The position numbers and the translations under genes are program-made. From the NCBI GenBank assembly GCA_965221415.1, contig OZ244887.1, forward strand, positions 248,001 to 312,000: 64,000 nt of DNA, in the 5' to 3' direction. This DNA comes from UBA8337 sp965221415 (GTDB taxonomy: Bacteria > Pseudomonadota > Alphaproteobacteria > RS24). Below the pieces are notes generated by a model, which was not told the origin of the DNA, did not search any database, and was given only the letters and a program-made list of their open reading frames with translations. Positions 57,164 through 64,000 of the stretch are shown in pieces (the first letter of the stretch is position 1; the number at the start of each line of letters is the position of its first letter).

Positions 57164-57601
57164 CTACGCAGCTTTTAACGTTTTGCCAATGTTAATTTTA
57201 CGCGGTCTTTCGGCCTCGGGGATTTCGCGCTGTAATGCTATATGCAACAAGCCTTTATCCAAGGCTGCACTGGATACTTTTACATTGTCAGCGAGCTGAA
57301 AGCGGCGTTCGAAGTTACGCGCCGCGATACCGCGATAAAGATAATCCTGCGTATCCGTATCATCTGGCGCGACAAGTCCGCGAATGTTGAGGGTCGTGCC
57401 GACTTGCTCGATTTCCAACTCATCCTCAGCAAAACCAGCAACGGCCATCGAAATCCGATAATCGGTCTCGTCCAATCGCTCGACATTATAAGGCGGATAA
57501 GCATTGCTCTTCTCGGGCGCGTTCAGCGCATCGAAAATACTGGCCAGACGGTCAAACCCAATGGTCGAACGATAAAGCGGGGTCATATCAAAATGTGTCA
57601 T
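57164..57601 (-). CDS. Small heat-shock protein Hsp20/IbpA family
   Basis: 145 residues from ATG 57601 behind AAGGAGA. The alpha-crystallin domain spans about residues 35-130 with PPYNVERLDETDYRISMAVAGF at its start and LHIALQREIPEAE at its end. The N-terminus (PLYRSTIGFDRL) matches IbpA-type sHSPs of alphaproteobacteria. It holds unfolding proteins for refolding by DnaK. The leader has a ROSE-like thermometer and the promoter looks sigma32-like. Confidence 0.95.
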   Translation of the reverse strand: MTHFDMTPLYRSTIGFDRLASIFDALNAPEKSNAYPPYNVERLDETDYRISMAVAGFAEDELEIEQVGTTLNIRGLVAPDDTDTQDYLYRGIAARNFERRFQLADNVKVSSAALDKGLLHIALQREIPEAERPRKINIGKTLKAA

Positions 57602-57693
57602 TTTACATCTCCTTCGCATGAAGCAAGAAATTGCCATCAGCCCTCAAAAGGCACTGTTGGCAAGGTTCGAAAACGGCACCATTGCCGCCTTCC
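57602..57693 (-). promoter_or_regulatory. ROSE-like RNA thermometer in the hsp20 leader
   Basis: In the RNA, the ribosome site GAAGGAG (57615-57609) pairs with UUGCUUC (57626-57620) across a 4-base loop AUGC, leaving a G-G pair. UUGCU against AGGA is the ROSE hallmark. Upstream hairpins CGGCA/TGCCG and TGCC/GGCA complete the multi-hairpin layout. At heat shock the weak stem opens and the gene is translated. Confidence 0.75.
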
Positions 57694-57699
57694 CAACCG

Positions 57700-57727
57700 A
57701 GATGGGAATAAATTTGTGCGGTTCACA
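57700..57727 (-). promoter_or_regulatory. Sigma32-like promoter of hsp20
   Basis: On the minus strand TGTGAAC (57727-57721), 14 bases, then CCCATCT (57706-57700). This fits the heat-shock consensus CTTGAAA-N13/14-CCCCAT. It would start a leader of about 92 bases. Confidence 0.5.
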
Positions 57728-57759
57728 CTCTTGAAATGAAAAAAGTTTTTTCTATAGGG

Positions 57760-59106
57760 CTATAATAAGCCGAGGCCGCCAAGAAAAACCCAAATAATTC
57801 CAATGGGCGCCACCAAGCGAGCGCACCAAAGCCACCCGTAAAATAAAGCGCCACCGCCGCCAAACACCTGCTGCAATGTGGCAACAGGCATCAACCAACT
57901 TGCAAATAATATCACCCCAAGGCCGCCCAATGGCATGATATATGCGGTGACCAGATAATCTTTGGCATCAAACAAAGACCGCCCCGCGATTTGTATCTCA
58001 GCCCAAATGTTAAACGAGAACACCGTCGCCAGACCGATAAGAAAGGCAGCCGCGAGCATGACAAAGGCGGCACGCTTGCGCGACCAGTTAAATTTATTCT
58101 CTGCCCAGCGAATAATCACCTCACTGAGCGAAAGACCCGATGTCAGCGCGGCAAAATAGACCAGCACAAAAAAGATAAAGGCCAATATCACCCCGCCCGA
58201 TATTTGTGCAAACGCCAAAGGCAGGGTGGTGAAAATCAGCCCCGGCCCTGCGGTTGGGTCGAGAGATTGCGCAAACACAATGGCAAAAATGCCAAGCCCC
58301 GCAAGCAGCGCAATGGCGGTATCGGCCAGCCCGATGATAATCGCGGCCTTGCCAATATTGATAGGCTTATTGATATAGCTGCCATAGGTAATCAACATCG
58401 CTGCGCCAACGCCGACCGAGAAAAATCCATGCCCAACGGCGGACTGAACAACACCTGCATTAATTTTGCTGAAATCAGGGGTGAATAAATATGTCACGGC
58501 GGCGGCGATATCGCCCGCAACGGCTCCATAAATCGCAATCAATATCAGCATCACGATGAGTGATGGCATGAGGATGATGTTGGCGCGTTCTAATCCTGCC
58601 GATAATTTGCGCACAAGGATAAGGCCAATAATGGCGAGAAATCCGATTTGGTGAAGTATCATTTCGCTCGGCGAGGCTAACAGGCTGTCGAACATGGTGC
58701 CTGCGCTGCTGGCTTCTAATCCGTCGATTTGCCCGCTTACCGTGCGCCAAATATACGCGCTGACCCAGCCCGCAATCACTGCATAAAAGGTCAGCAATAC
58801 GAACGAGCCAAGCACGCCAATGCCACCAATCGCGCCAAAGGCGGCGCTGCGGTTATTTTCTTCTGCGATATTGCGCACGCTGGTGCTGGCATCGGATTGT
58901 CCTTTGCGGCCAATCATCAACTCTGCCGCCGCAATCGGGATAGCAATGGCAAAAACCGTGACGAGATAAATCAGCACGAAAGCGCCGCCGCCTTGCGTGC
59001 CGGTCATATAAGGAAACTTCCATATATTGCCCAGCCCAACAGCTGCGCCAACGCACGCCATCACAAAGCCAAAATTAGAATTCCAAAATGAGGTATTGTT
59101 CTGCAT
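57760..59106 (-). CDS. Sodium-dependent transporter (SNF/NSS family)
   Basis: 448 residues, with 11-12 membrane segments. The N-terminus SNFGFVMACVGAAVGLGNIWKFPYMTGTQGGGAFVLIYL is the NSS signature, with Na+ sites. Substrates of bacterial members are amino acids or related amines. ATG 59106 is 9 bases after GGAG; the ATG at 59112 and TTG 59121 are too close. It is monocistronic. Stop at 57760 lies close to the sHSP promoter. Confidence 0.92.
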   Translation of the reverse strand: MQNNTSFWNSNFGFVMACVGAAVGLGNIWKFPYMTGTQGGGAFVLIYLVTVFAIAIPIAAAELMIGRKGQSDASTSVRNIAEENNRSAAFGAIGGIGVLGSFVLLTFYAVIAGWVSAYIWRTVSGQIDGLEASSAGTMFDSLLASPSEMILHQIGFLAIIGLILVRKLSAGLERANIILMPSLIVMLILIAIYGAVAGDIAAAVTYLFTPDFSKINAGVVQSAVGHGFFSVGVGAAMLITYGSYINKPINIGKAAIIIGLADTAIALLAGLGIFAIVFAQSLDPTAGPGLIFTTLPLAFAQISGGVILAFIFFVLVYFAALTSGLSLSEVIIRWAENKFNWSRKRAAFVMLAAAFLIGLATVFSFNIWAEIQIAGRSLFDAKDYLVTAYIMPLGGLGVILFASWLMPVATLQQVFGGGGALFYGWLWCARLVAPIGIIWVFLGGLGLL

Positions 59107-59205
59107 GATCATTTTCTCCAAAACCCATCATGTCAGATTCAGACGTGAAAGCAAAGTGTTGTAGATATGCACCATAGGTGCCAAGCTAACGATGAGGAGC
59201 GATAG

Positions 59206-60168
59206 ATGAGCGTAAAGATTGATTGGGATGCCCCCGCCGAGATTGTCGAAATGGAAGGTAATCCAACGCCTGCGCATGCTCAGTTTGGATTTCTAAAAGC
59301 ACGCGACGGGGCGTTATTGCGCAATGGTGTTTTCATGCCAGAAAATCCGCGCGGCACGGTTATTTTGATGACGGGGTATTCGGAGTTCATCGAAAAATAT
59401 TTCGAAGTGATTGACGATTTACTGGCGCGTGGGTTCGGCGTGGTTCTACCAGAATGGCGCGGCCATGGGCTTTCCGAAAGGCTAGGAAGCGAAGCAACGC
59501 GGCTGCATTTGACGGATTTTGATATGAATCTGCGTGATTTAGAAGACCGTTGGGCGCGATTGGTCGCGCCATTCCCCAGACCTCATCTAGGGCTTGCGCA
59601 TTCGATGGGCGGGCAAATCTCATTGCGTGCGGCACAAGCACATCCCGACTGGTTCGATGCGCTGGCGCAATCCGCCCCGATGCACGGCATCGCTTTGCCG
59701 CGACTGTTGCATGCGCTTTTGTCGGCATTCATTGCGGGATATCGGCTATTCGACGCAGATGATAACTGGCTGCCGTTTACGTCGCCAGCGACGCATCCGG
59801 GCGTGCCAGAAGAAAATCATGTGACCAATGATATGGCGCGCTATAAGCGGGCAGAAAATCTACTCGTGCATACCCCGCGTTTGCAGGTCAATGGCACGAG
59901 CCTTGGATGGTTGCGCGCAGCGTTCATCGCCATGGAAGAAACGCGCCAACCTGCGTTTCTCGCCTCCATTGCGACGCCGCTTTATATCGCGACAGCCGAA
60001 GAAGAAATGGTGGTCGATAATGCCGCCCACGCGCATGTGCTAGCGCATGTCGCAGATGGCCGTGGCGATTCCTACCCCAACGCCAAGCATGAATTATTGA
60101 TGGAAAAAGATGCCACCCGCCATGCGCTTTTGGACAATATCGAAGCGTTCTACAAAGATATTAGTTAA
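59206..60168 (+). CDS. Alpha/beta hydrolase, PldB/monoacylglycerol-lipase-like
   Basis: 320 residues. Nucleophile Ser133 in AHSMGGQ, His near residue 304 (NAKHELLME) and an acid in the TAEEEMVVDN region form the triad. The lid segment LPEWRGHGLSERL matches lysophospholipase PldB/monoglyceride lipase. It has no signal peptide. GAGGAGCGATAG precedes ATG 59206. It cleaves acyl esters; the natural substrate is unknown. Its last 8 bases overlap the opposing hisN-type gene. Confidence 0.88.
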   Translation: MSVKIDWDAPAEIVEMEGNPTPAHAQFGFLKARDGALLRNGVFMPENPRGTVILMTGYSEFIEKYFEVIDDLLARGFGVVLPEWRGHGLSERLGSEATRLHLTDFDMNLRDLEDRWARLVAPFPRPHLGLAHSMGGQISLRAAQAHPDWFDALAQSAPMHGIALPRLLHALLSAFIAGYRLFDADDNWLPFTSPATHPGVPEENHVTNDMARYKRAENLLVHTPRLQVNGTSLGWLRAAFIAMEETRQPAFLASIATPLYIATAEEEMVVDNAAHAHVLAHVADGRGDSYPNAKHELLMEKDATRHALLDNIEAFYKDIS

Positions 60169-60958
60169 GCCATGCGAGCATTTTGGCGTGGAGCTGCGGG
60201 TCGCCGCAAGCCAGAGCTGTTCCGCCGAAATGTGCTGGCTCACCCTGCCAATCGGTTACCACCCCGCCCGCCTGTTGGATAAGCTGCACAAGCGGCTGGA
60301 TATCGACATCTTTTAGTCCCTGCTCAATCACAATATCAACTTGGCCGAGTGCCAATAGCGCATAATTATAGCAATCACCACCATAGCGCGTCAGCTTTGC
60401 CGCATGTGCGGTGCGCTCCCACATGGCTGCCGCCGGTGTATCGGCAAACATGGCAGGTGTCGTGGTCGCCAAAACCGCCTCCTCTAAACTGGCACAGGCG
60501 CGGGTTTGCAGCGGGTGGGTCTGCCCATCATGGCGCAAAAATCCGCCCAGTCCTTCGGCGGCAAAATAGCGCTCGCCCGTGAACGCTTGGTCCATCATCG
60601 CGAGCATCGGCTGTGCGTCAATGTTCAGCCCAATAAGCGTACCCCATGTCGGGATGCCACTCATAAAGGCGCGCGTGCCATCAATCGGGTCGATGACCCA
60701 TTGGAAATTATCACCCGCTTTCGTACCAAACTCCTCACCAATAATCGCGTGGGTCGGATAATGCGTCTCGATGAGGGTGCGGATGGCTTGCTCGGCCTCT
60801 CTATCGGCTTGCGTTACTGGGTCAAAACCACCCTTATCGGCTAGCTTATTGTCAACGCTTTGCAAATTGCGAAATAGCGGCAACGTCGCACGCGCCGCCG
60901 CATCGGCCAATTGATGGGCGAAGGTCAATAATTCAGTGATTTTATCTGTGTCAGTCAT
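60161..60958 (-). CDS. hisN: Histidinol-phosphatase, inositol-monophosphatase type
   Basis: 265 residues. Metal ligands lie in GEEFG (Glu75-76) and DPIDGTRAF (Asp90, Asp93), with the later GGDCYNYALLALG, which is typical of HisN rather than SuhB. It removes phosphate from histidinol phosphate in histidine synthesis with Mg2+. It follows the N-formylglutamate amidohydrolase gene with no gap, and the two share a strand; that enzyme belongs to histidine breakdown. SuhB-like activity cannot be excluded. Confidence 0.85.
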   Translation of the reverse strand: MTDTDKITELLTFAHQLADAAARATLPLFRNLQSVDNKLADKGGFDPVTQADREAEQAIRTLIETHYPTHAIIGEEFGTKAGDNFQWVIDPIDGTRAFMSGIPTWGTLIGLNIDAQPMLAMMDQAFTGERYFAAEGLGGFLRHDGQTHPLQTRACASLEEAVLATTTPAMFADTPAAAMWERTAHAAKLTRYGGDCYNYALLALGQVDIVIEQGLKDVDIQPLVQLIQQAGGVVTDWQGEPAHFGGTALACGDPQLHAKMLAWLN

Positions 60959-61867
60959 TTATTCGGCAGCAGACTGGCGCACTTTATTTCCCAACAGGGC
61001 AGGCTTTAATTTGGGCAACGCCGCGACCAGTTCCGACACCATCTGCTGCAAATCGGTGCGCAGGCGGTCAAACCCAGAATGTTTTTGGTAATTGCTTTCA
61101 TCCATATAAATCGTCCGATTTATCTCGATTTGCAACGCGTGCAGCCCATTTGTGCGCGCGCTATATTGTTCGGTAATATAGCCGCCTGCATATGGCTTAT
61201 TATGCGCGATGCGCCATCCGCACTGGCTGAGGAAATCGGTCACCCATTCGGTGAGTTGAGTGTCACAAGCACGGCCATGGCGATTGCCAAGAATGAAATC
61301 TGTTTCTTTTTTATGTGCCAAGCGGCTGGCTTGCGATGGCATAGAATGCGCGTCCAACAGCACGGCAAAACCATGCGTCGATTGCACGCCCTCAAGATGC
61401 GATGTCAGCTTTTGATGGAAAGGTTTATAAATCGTCTCGATGCGTTGGTTGGCTTCGTCAAAACTTAACTTGTGATTATAAATCGGGGTGTTTTCGGCCA
61501 CCAGACGCGGCACCGTGCCAAGGCCTGCTGTCGCGCGCAATGACGGCGTGCCAATATGAGCCGGCAAAGGCTCGTTAAACAAAGCCTGTTCAAGTTCGTA
61601 AGGGGCGCGGTTTAAATCGACATAGGCGCGCGGGTAGCGTGCTGCCAAAAGCGGCACACCAAGCTGCGGCGCATCGGCAAATAATTCAGCGACAAACATG
61701 TCCTCCGAACGGCGGATTTCATGCGTATCAAGACACGACGCATCCAGAAAGTCTTGCGGATAATCGCAGCCGCTATGCGGCGAGGTGATGATAATAGGAT
61801 GTGCCACAGCTTGGTGCGTCGCTTGCGGCGGCGTAAAAATAAACGGCAGATTATTATCCTCATGCAT
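60959..61867 (-). CDS. N-formylglutamate amidohydrolase
   Basis: 302 residues. The family motif starts with ITSPHSGCDYP, and DLNRAPYELEQALF and the later DAHSMPS and EINRTIYMDE carry the metal and substrate residues. It frees formate from N-formylglutamate in histidine degradation, but members also appear outside hut operons. No hutUHI genes are near. It is the first gene of a pair with hisN. Confidence 0.9.
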   Translation of the reverse strand: MHEDNNLPFIFTPPQATHQAVAHPIIITSPHSGCDYPQDFLDASCLDTHEIRRSEDMFVAELFADAPQLGVPLLAARYPRAYVDLNRAPYELEQALFNEPLPAHIGTPSLRATAGLGTVPRLVAENTPIYNHKLSFDEANQRIETIYKPFHQKLTSHLEGVQSTHGFAVLLDAHSMPSQASRLAHKKETDFILGNRHGRACDTQLTEWVTDFLSQCGWRIAHNKPYAGGYITEQYSARTNGLHALQIEINRTIYMDESNYQKHSGFDRLRTDLQQMVSELVAALPKLKPALLGNKVRQSAAE

Positions 61868-61953
61868 AGGCCACCTTCTAGCACACCATAAGGGTAAAGT
61901 CGCTTGATTTTAGATGCGGTTGCTGTAAATAAAACGCAACACGCTTGTGGCAC

Positions 61954-62028
61954 GGGCGATTAGCTCAGCGGGAGAGCACTACATTGACATTGTAGGGGTC
62001 ACTGGTTCAATCCCAGTATCGCCCACCA
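61954..62028 (+). tRNA. tRNA-Val (GAC)
   Basis: 75 nt with encoded CCA. Acceptor GGGCGAT / ATCGCCC, anticodon stem CTACA / TGTAG, loop TTGACAT, so anticodon GAC. It is followed by a terminator at 62062. Confidence 0.96.
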
Positions 62029-62061
62029 CCAGCCACGCTAAGACAAGTAAAACGAATAAGA

Positions 62062-62096
62062 GCCCGTCGTTAAATGGCGGGCCCTTTTTCGTTTTT
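62062..62096 (+). terminator. Terminator after tRNA-Val
   Basis: Stem GCCCG / CGGGC with an 11-base loop is followed by CCTTTTTCGTTTTT. Confidence 0.75.
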
Positions 62097-62114
62097 CAGT
62101 CTTAAAGCTAATTA

Positions 62115-62318
62115 TTAGTCAGCAGCCGTCAGGTTAACAGCAGAATATTTACCGTTTTTACCTTGTTCCTTCTCAAAGCTTACTTTCATTTCTTCTTTGA
62201 GTTGCAGGCCGCTTGCTTCAACAGCTGAGATGTGTACGAAAACATCGTCTTCGCCCTCAACAGCAATAAATCCGTAGCCTTTCGTGGCATTAAACCACTT
62301 CACCGTTCCAGTAATCAT
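62115..62318 (-). CDS. Cold-shock domain protein (CspA family)
   Basis: 67 residues, one OB-fold. RNP1 KGYGFI and RNP2 VFVHIS are intact. It melts RNA secondary structure, at cold shock or as a constitutive RNA chaperone. The likely -10 on the minus strand is TATAAT (62364-62359), which gives a short leader, unlike the long cold-responsive E. coli cspA leader. The rest of the 62319-62547 gap shows no gene. Confidence 0.95.
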   Translation of the reverse strand: MITGTVKWFNATKGYGFIAVEGEDDVFVHISAVEASGLQLKEEMKVSFEKEQGKNGKYSAVNLTAAD

Positions 62319-62547
62319 AAGTCAGTCCAAATGTTGTTTCGTTTGTTCACGCTTCTCAATTATAGCAATCTCAACCATTGAAACTTGCCAAGCCACGCCA
62401 AAAGAAACCAATAACGTTACGCAGCACCATTTCGCTAGCACATAAAACGCGTAAAAGGAAACGAATTATTTGCTTAATCCTTGCTTTCAAAGACGGCTAG
62501 GGCATACTGTCGCCAAAACAAATCCAAAACAAATCAAGGAGAAAACC

Positions 62548-63402
62548 ATGAGCGATACTGAATACACCCCGCCAAAAGTCTGGAAATGGAATAAAGAAAG
62601 CGGCGGACGCTTTGCCGCTATCAATCGCCCGATTGCAGGTGCCACCCACGACAAAGAACTACCTGTTGGCGAGCATCCTATCCAGATTTACTCGCTCGGC
62701 ACTCCCAATGGCGTAAAAGTGACGGTGATGTTGGAGGAGCTGTTGGCACTCGGCCATGAAGGTGCAGAATATGACGCGTGGCTCACCAATATTAGCGAAG
62801 GCGACCAGTTTGCTAGCGGGTTTGTCGAGATTAACCCGAACTCAAAAATTCCGTCCATGATGGATCGCTCTGGTGATACGCCGCTTCGCCTGTTTGAAAG
62901 CGCGTCAATGCTCGTGCATTTGGCCGAGAAGTTCGATGTCTTTTTGCCAAAGCAAGGGGCTGCGCGCGCCGAGTGTTTTAATTGGTTGTTCTGGCAAATG
63001 GGGTCATCGCCTTATCTGGGCGGCGGGTTTGGTCATTTTTATGCCTATGCGCCGATTAAAATCGAATATGCCATTGACCGTTTTGCCATGGAAGCGAAGC
63101 GTCAAATGGATGTGCTGGACAAGCATTTGGCCGACAATAAGTTTATGTGTGGCGATGATTATACCATTGCCGATATGGCCATTTGGCCTTGGTATGGCGC
63201 TCTGGTGATGGGCATTTTGTATGAATCGGCAGAGTTTCTACAAGTGCATGAATATAAAAACCTATTGCGCTGGGCAAAAGAAATTTCGGCACGCCCCGCC
63301 GTGCGCCGCGGTCGAATTGTCAACCGTGCGTGGGGTGACGAAATGGTGCTTGAGCGCCACAGCGCTGCCGATATTGATAACCCAGTAAAAGGCGAGGGCT
63401 AA
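62548..63402 (+). CDS. yghU: YghU-type glutathione S-transferase / disulfide-bond oxidoreductase
   Basis: 284 residues from ATG 62548 behind AAGGAG. The extended N-terminus (TPPKVWKWNKESGG-FAAINRPIAGATHDKELPVG) is diagnostic for YghU-type GSTs. The thioredoxin domain has SLGTPNGVKVTVMLEE, and the helical domain has FNWLFWQMGS and GDDYTIADMAIWPW. It reduces organic peroxides or mixed disulphides with glutathione. Its stop overlaps the opposing dehydrogenase gene by 4 bases. Confidence 0.93.
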   Translation: MSDTEYTPPKVWKWNKESGGRFAAINRPIAGATHDKELPVGEHPIQIYSLGTPNGVKVTVMLEELLALGHEGAEYDAWLTNISEGDQFASGFVEINPNSKIPSMMDRSGDTPLRLFESASMLVHLAEKFDVFLPKQGAARAECFNWLFWQMGSSPYLGGGFGHFYAYAPIKIEYAIDRFAMEAKRQMDVLDKHLADNKFMCGDDYTIADMAIWPWYGALVMGILYESAEFLQVHEYKNLLRWAKEISARPAVRRGRIVNRAWGDEMVLERHSAADIDNPVKGEG

Positions 63403-64000
63403 AGACCTTTTTGCGGGTTAATGAGATATTTCTCGCCCGTTTTTTTCGGCATGTAACGCCCAATATTGGCGGGGTCGATGGCCTCCAGAAGCGATAGATT
63501 ATCGGTGATGTGGCTTGCAAAAGTGGTCTTAATTTCATTGGCCACTTTGGCTTGCATCTCGCCGACGCGTTCGAGCCCAAGCTTTTGCAGCGTTGGGGTG
63601 AGCAACCAACCGCCGCAGCCCCAATACATGCCATAGCTTTGGCCAAGCGTAACCTGACCGATACCAAGGCGGCCATAAATATAAACCTGCTTAAACTGGT
63701 CAGAGCCATATGTATTAAGACCCGATGCGCTGCGGCTAAAAGCACGCTCCATGGTGGCCAGAAGCGTGTCGGCCATATCGCCCGCCCCAATCGCATCAAA
63801 AGCCAGACTGGCTTGCGTTTCGGCAATCGCATCTTCAAGCTGTGCGGTGAAATCTGCGTCTTTTGAATTGATGACATATTTCGCGCCAAGGTCTTTGAGG
63901 ATTTTCGCCTGCTCCTCAGAACGGATAATGCATACCAAATCAATATTGTCAGCAACGCATAGCTTCAGCAGCATTTGCCCCAGATTTGAAGCCGCCGCCG
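63399..64000 (-). CDS. Zinc-binding dehydrogenase / quinone oxidoreductase (MDR), 5' end outside window
   Basis: About 200 C-terminal residues. The frame is open to the right edge (AAASNLGQ before MLLKLC), so the start lies further right. The NAD(P)-binding half of the MDR fold is visible: ASNLGQ, VCIIRSEEQAKILKDLGAKYVINSKD, and FDAIGAGDM. Its catalytic part is outside, so substrate and zinc content cannot be judged. Confidence 0.82.
   Translation of the reverse strand, partial: AAASNLGQMLLKLCVADNIDLVCIIRSEEQAKILKDLGAKYVINSKDADFTAQLEDAIAETQASLAFDAIGAGDMADTLLATMERAFSRSASGLNTYGSDQFKQVYIYGRLGIGQVTLGQSYGMYWGCGGWLLTPTLQKLGLERVGEMQAKVANEIKTTFASHITDNLSLLEAIDPANIGRYMPKKTGEKYLINPQKGL

Overview
The window is a chromosomal segment of a Gram-negative alphaproteobacterium, probably marine or aquatic. 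The evidence is an alphaproteobacterial-type 23S and 5S rRNA, a tRNA-His with A73 and no extra 5' G, an EthA-like monooxygenase, MmsA, PrpE, HupE and KdsD, two TonB receptors, a porin, and a sHSP leader built like a ROSE thermometer. Base composition is close to 50% GC. Genes are packed tightly. Many stop codons touch or overlap the next gene, including six convergent pairs. The genus cannot be named from this sequence alone.

0-5.8 kb: a broken-up rRNA locus. A secreted VasI-like protein gene runs in from the left edge. It is followed by a promoter, a boxA-like leader, 23S and 5S rRNA, with no 16S gene in front. An antitoxin/Doc toxin pair and a lipoprotein gene sit between 5S and the initiator tRNA. 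The 3' end of that tRNA is repeated 139 bp downstream, like an attachment-site scar.

5.8-24.2 kb: carbon metabolism (MmsA, EthA-like monooxygenase, PrpE, enoyl-CoA hydratase, FGGY kinase, aldehyde dehydrogenase). It also holds a DUF3604 / parvulin / HupE-like trio, a small terminator-bounded transcript with a possible 31-residue protein, an MBL hydrolase - HIT - tandem DsbA-like trio, an acyltransferase, and an iron(III)-type ABC permease broken by one extra base.

24.3-36.9 kb: tRNA-His, a porin, then a long leftward block: ECF sigma factor, putative anti-sigma, CpxP/CnrX-like sensor, MMPL/RND exporter, LolA-like protein, outer-membrane barrel, MFS carrier. This looks like a self-regulated trans-envelope export system. 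A GntR regulator, a haloalkane dehalogenase, a coiled-coil protein and a GAF-TM-HlyD-like protein follow.

36.8-47.1 kb: vitamin B12 uptake (periplasmic binding protein, permease, riboswitch, BtuB-like receptor, second binding protein, ATPase). An MlaF-like ATPase lacking its catalytic residues, MsrA, a second TonB receptor and KdsD follow.

47.1-64 kb: lytic transglycosylase, MoxR ATPase and VWA protein; glutamate synthase GltB/GltD with a structured leader and a palindrome by its promoter; a heat-shock protein with a ROSE-like thermometer; a sodium symporter; an alpha/beta hydrolase; HisN and N-formylglutamate amidohydrolase; tRNA-Val; a cold-shock protein; a YghU-type GST; and a truncated dehydrogenase at the right edge.
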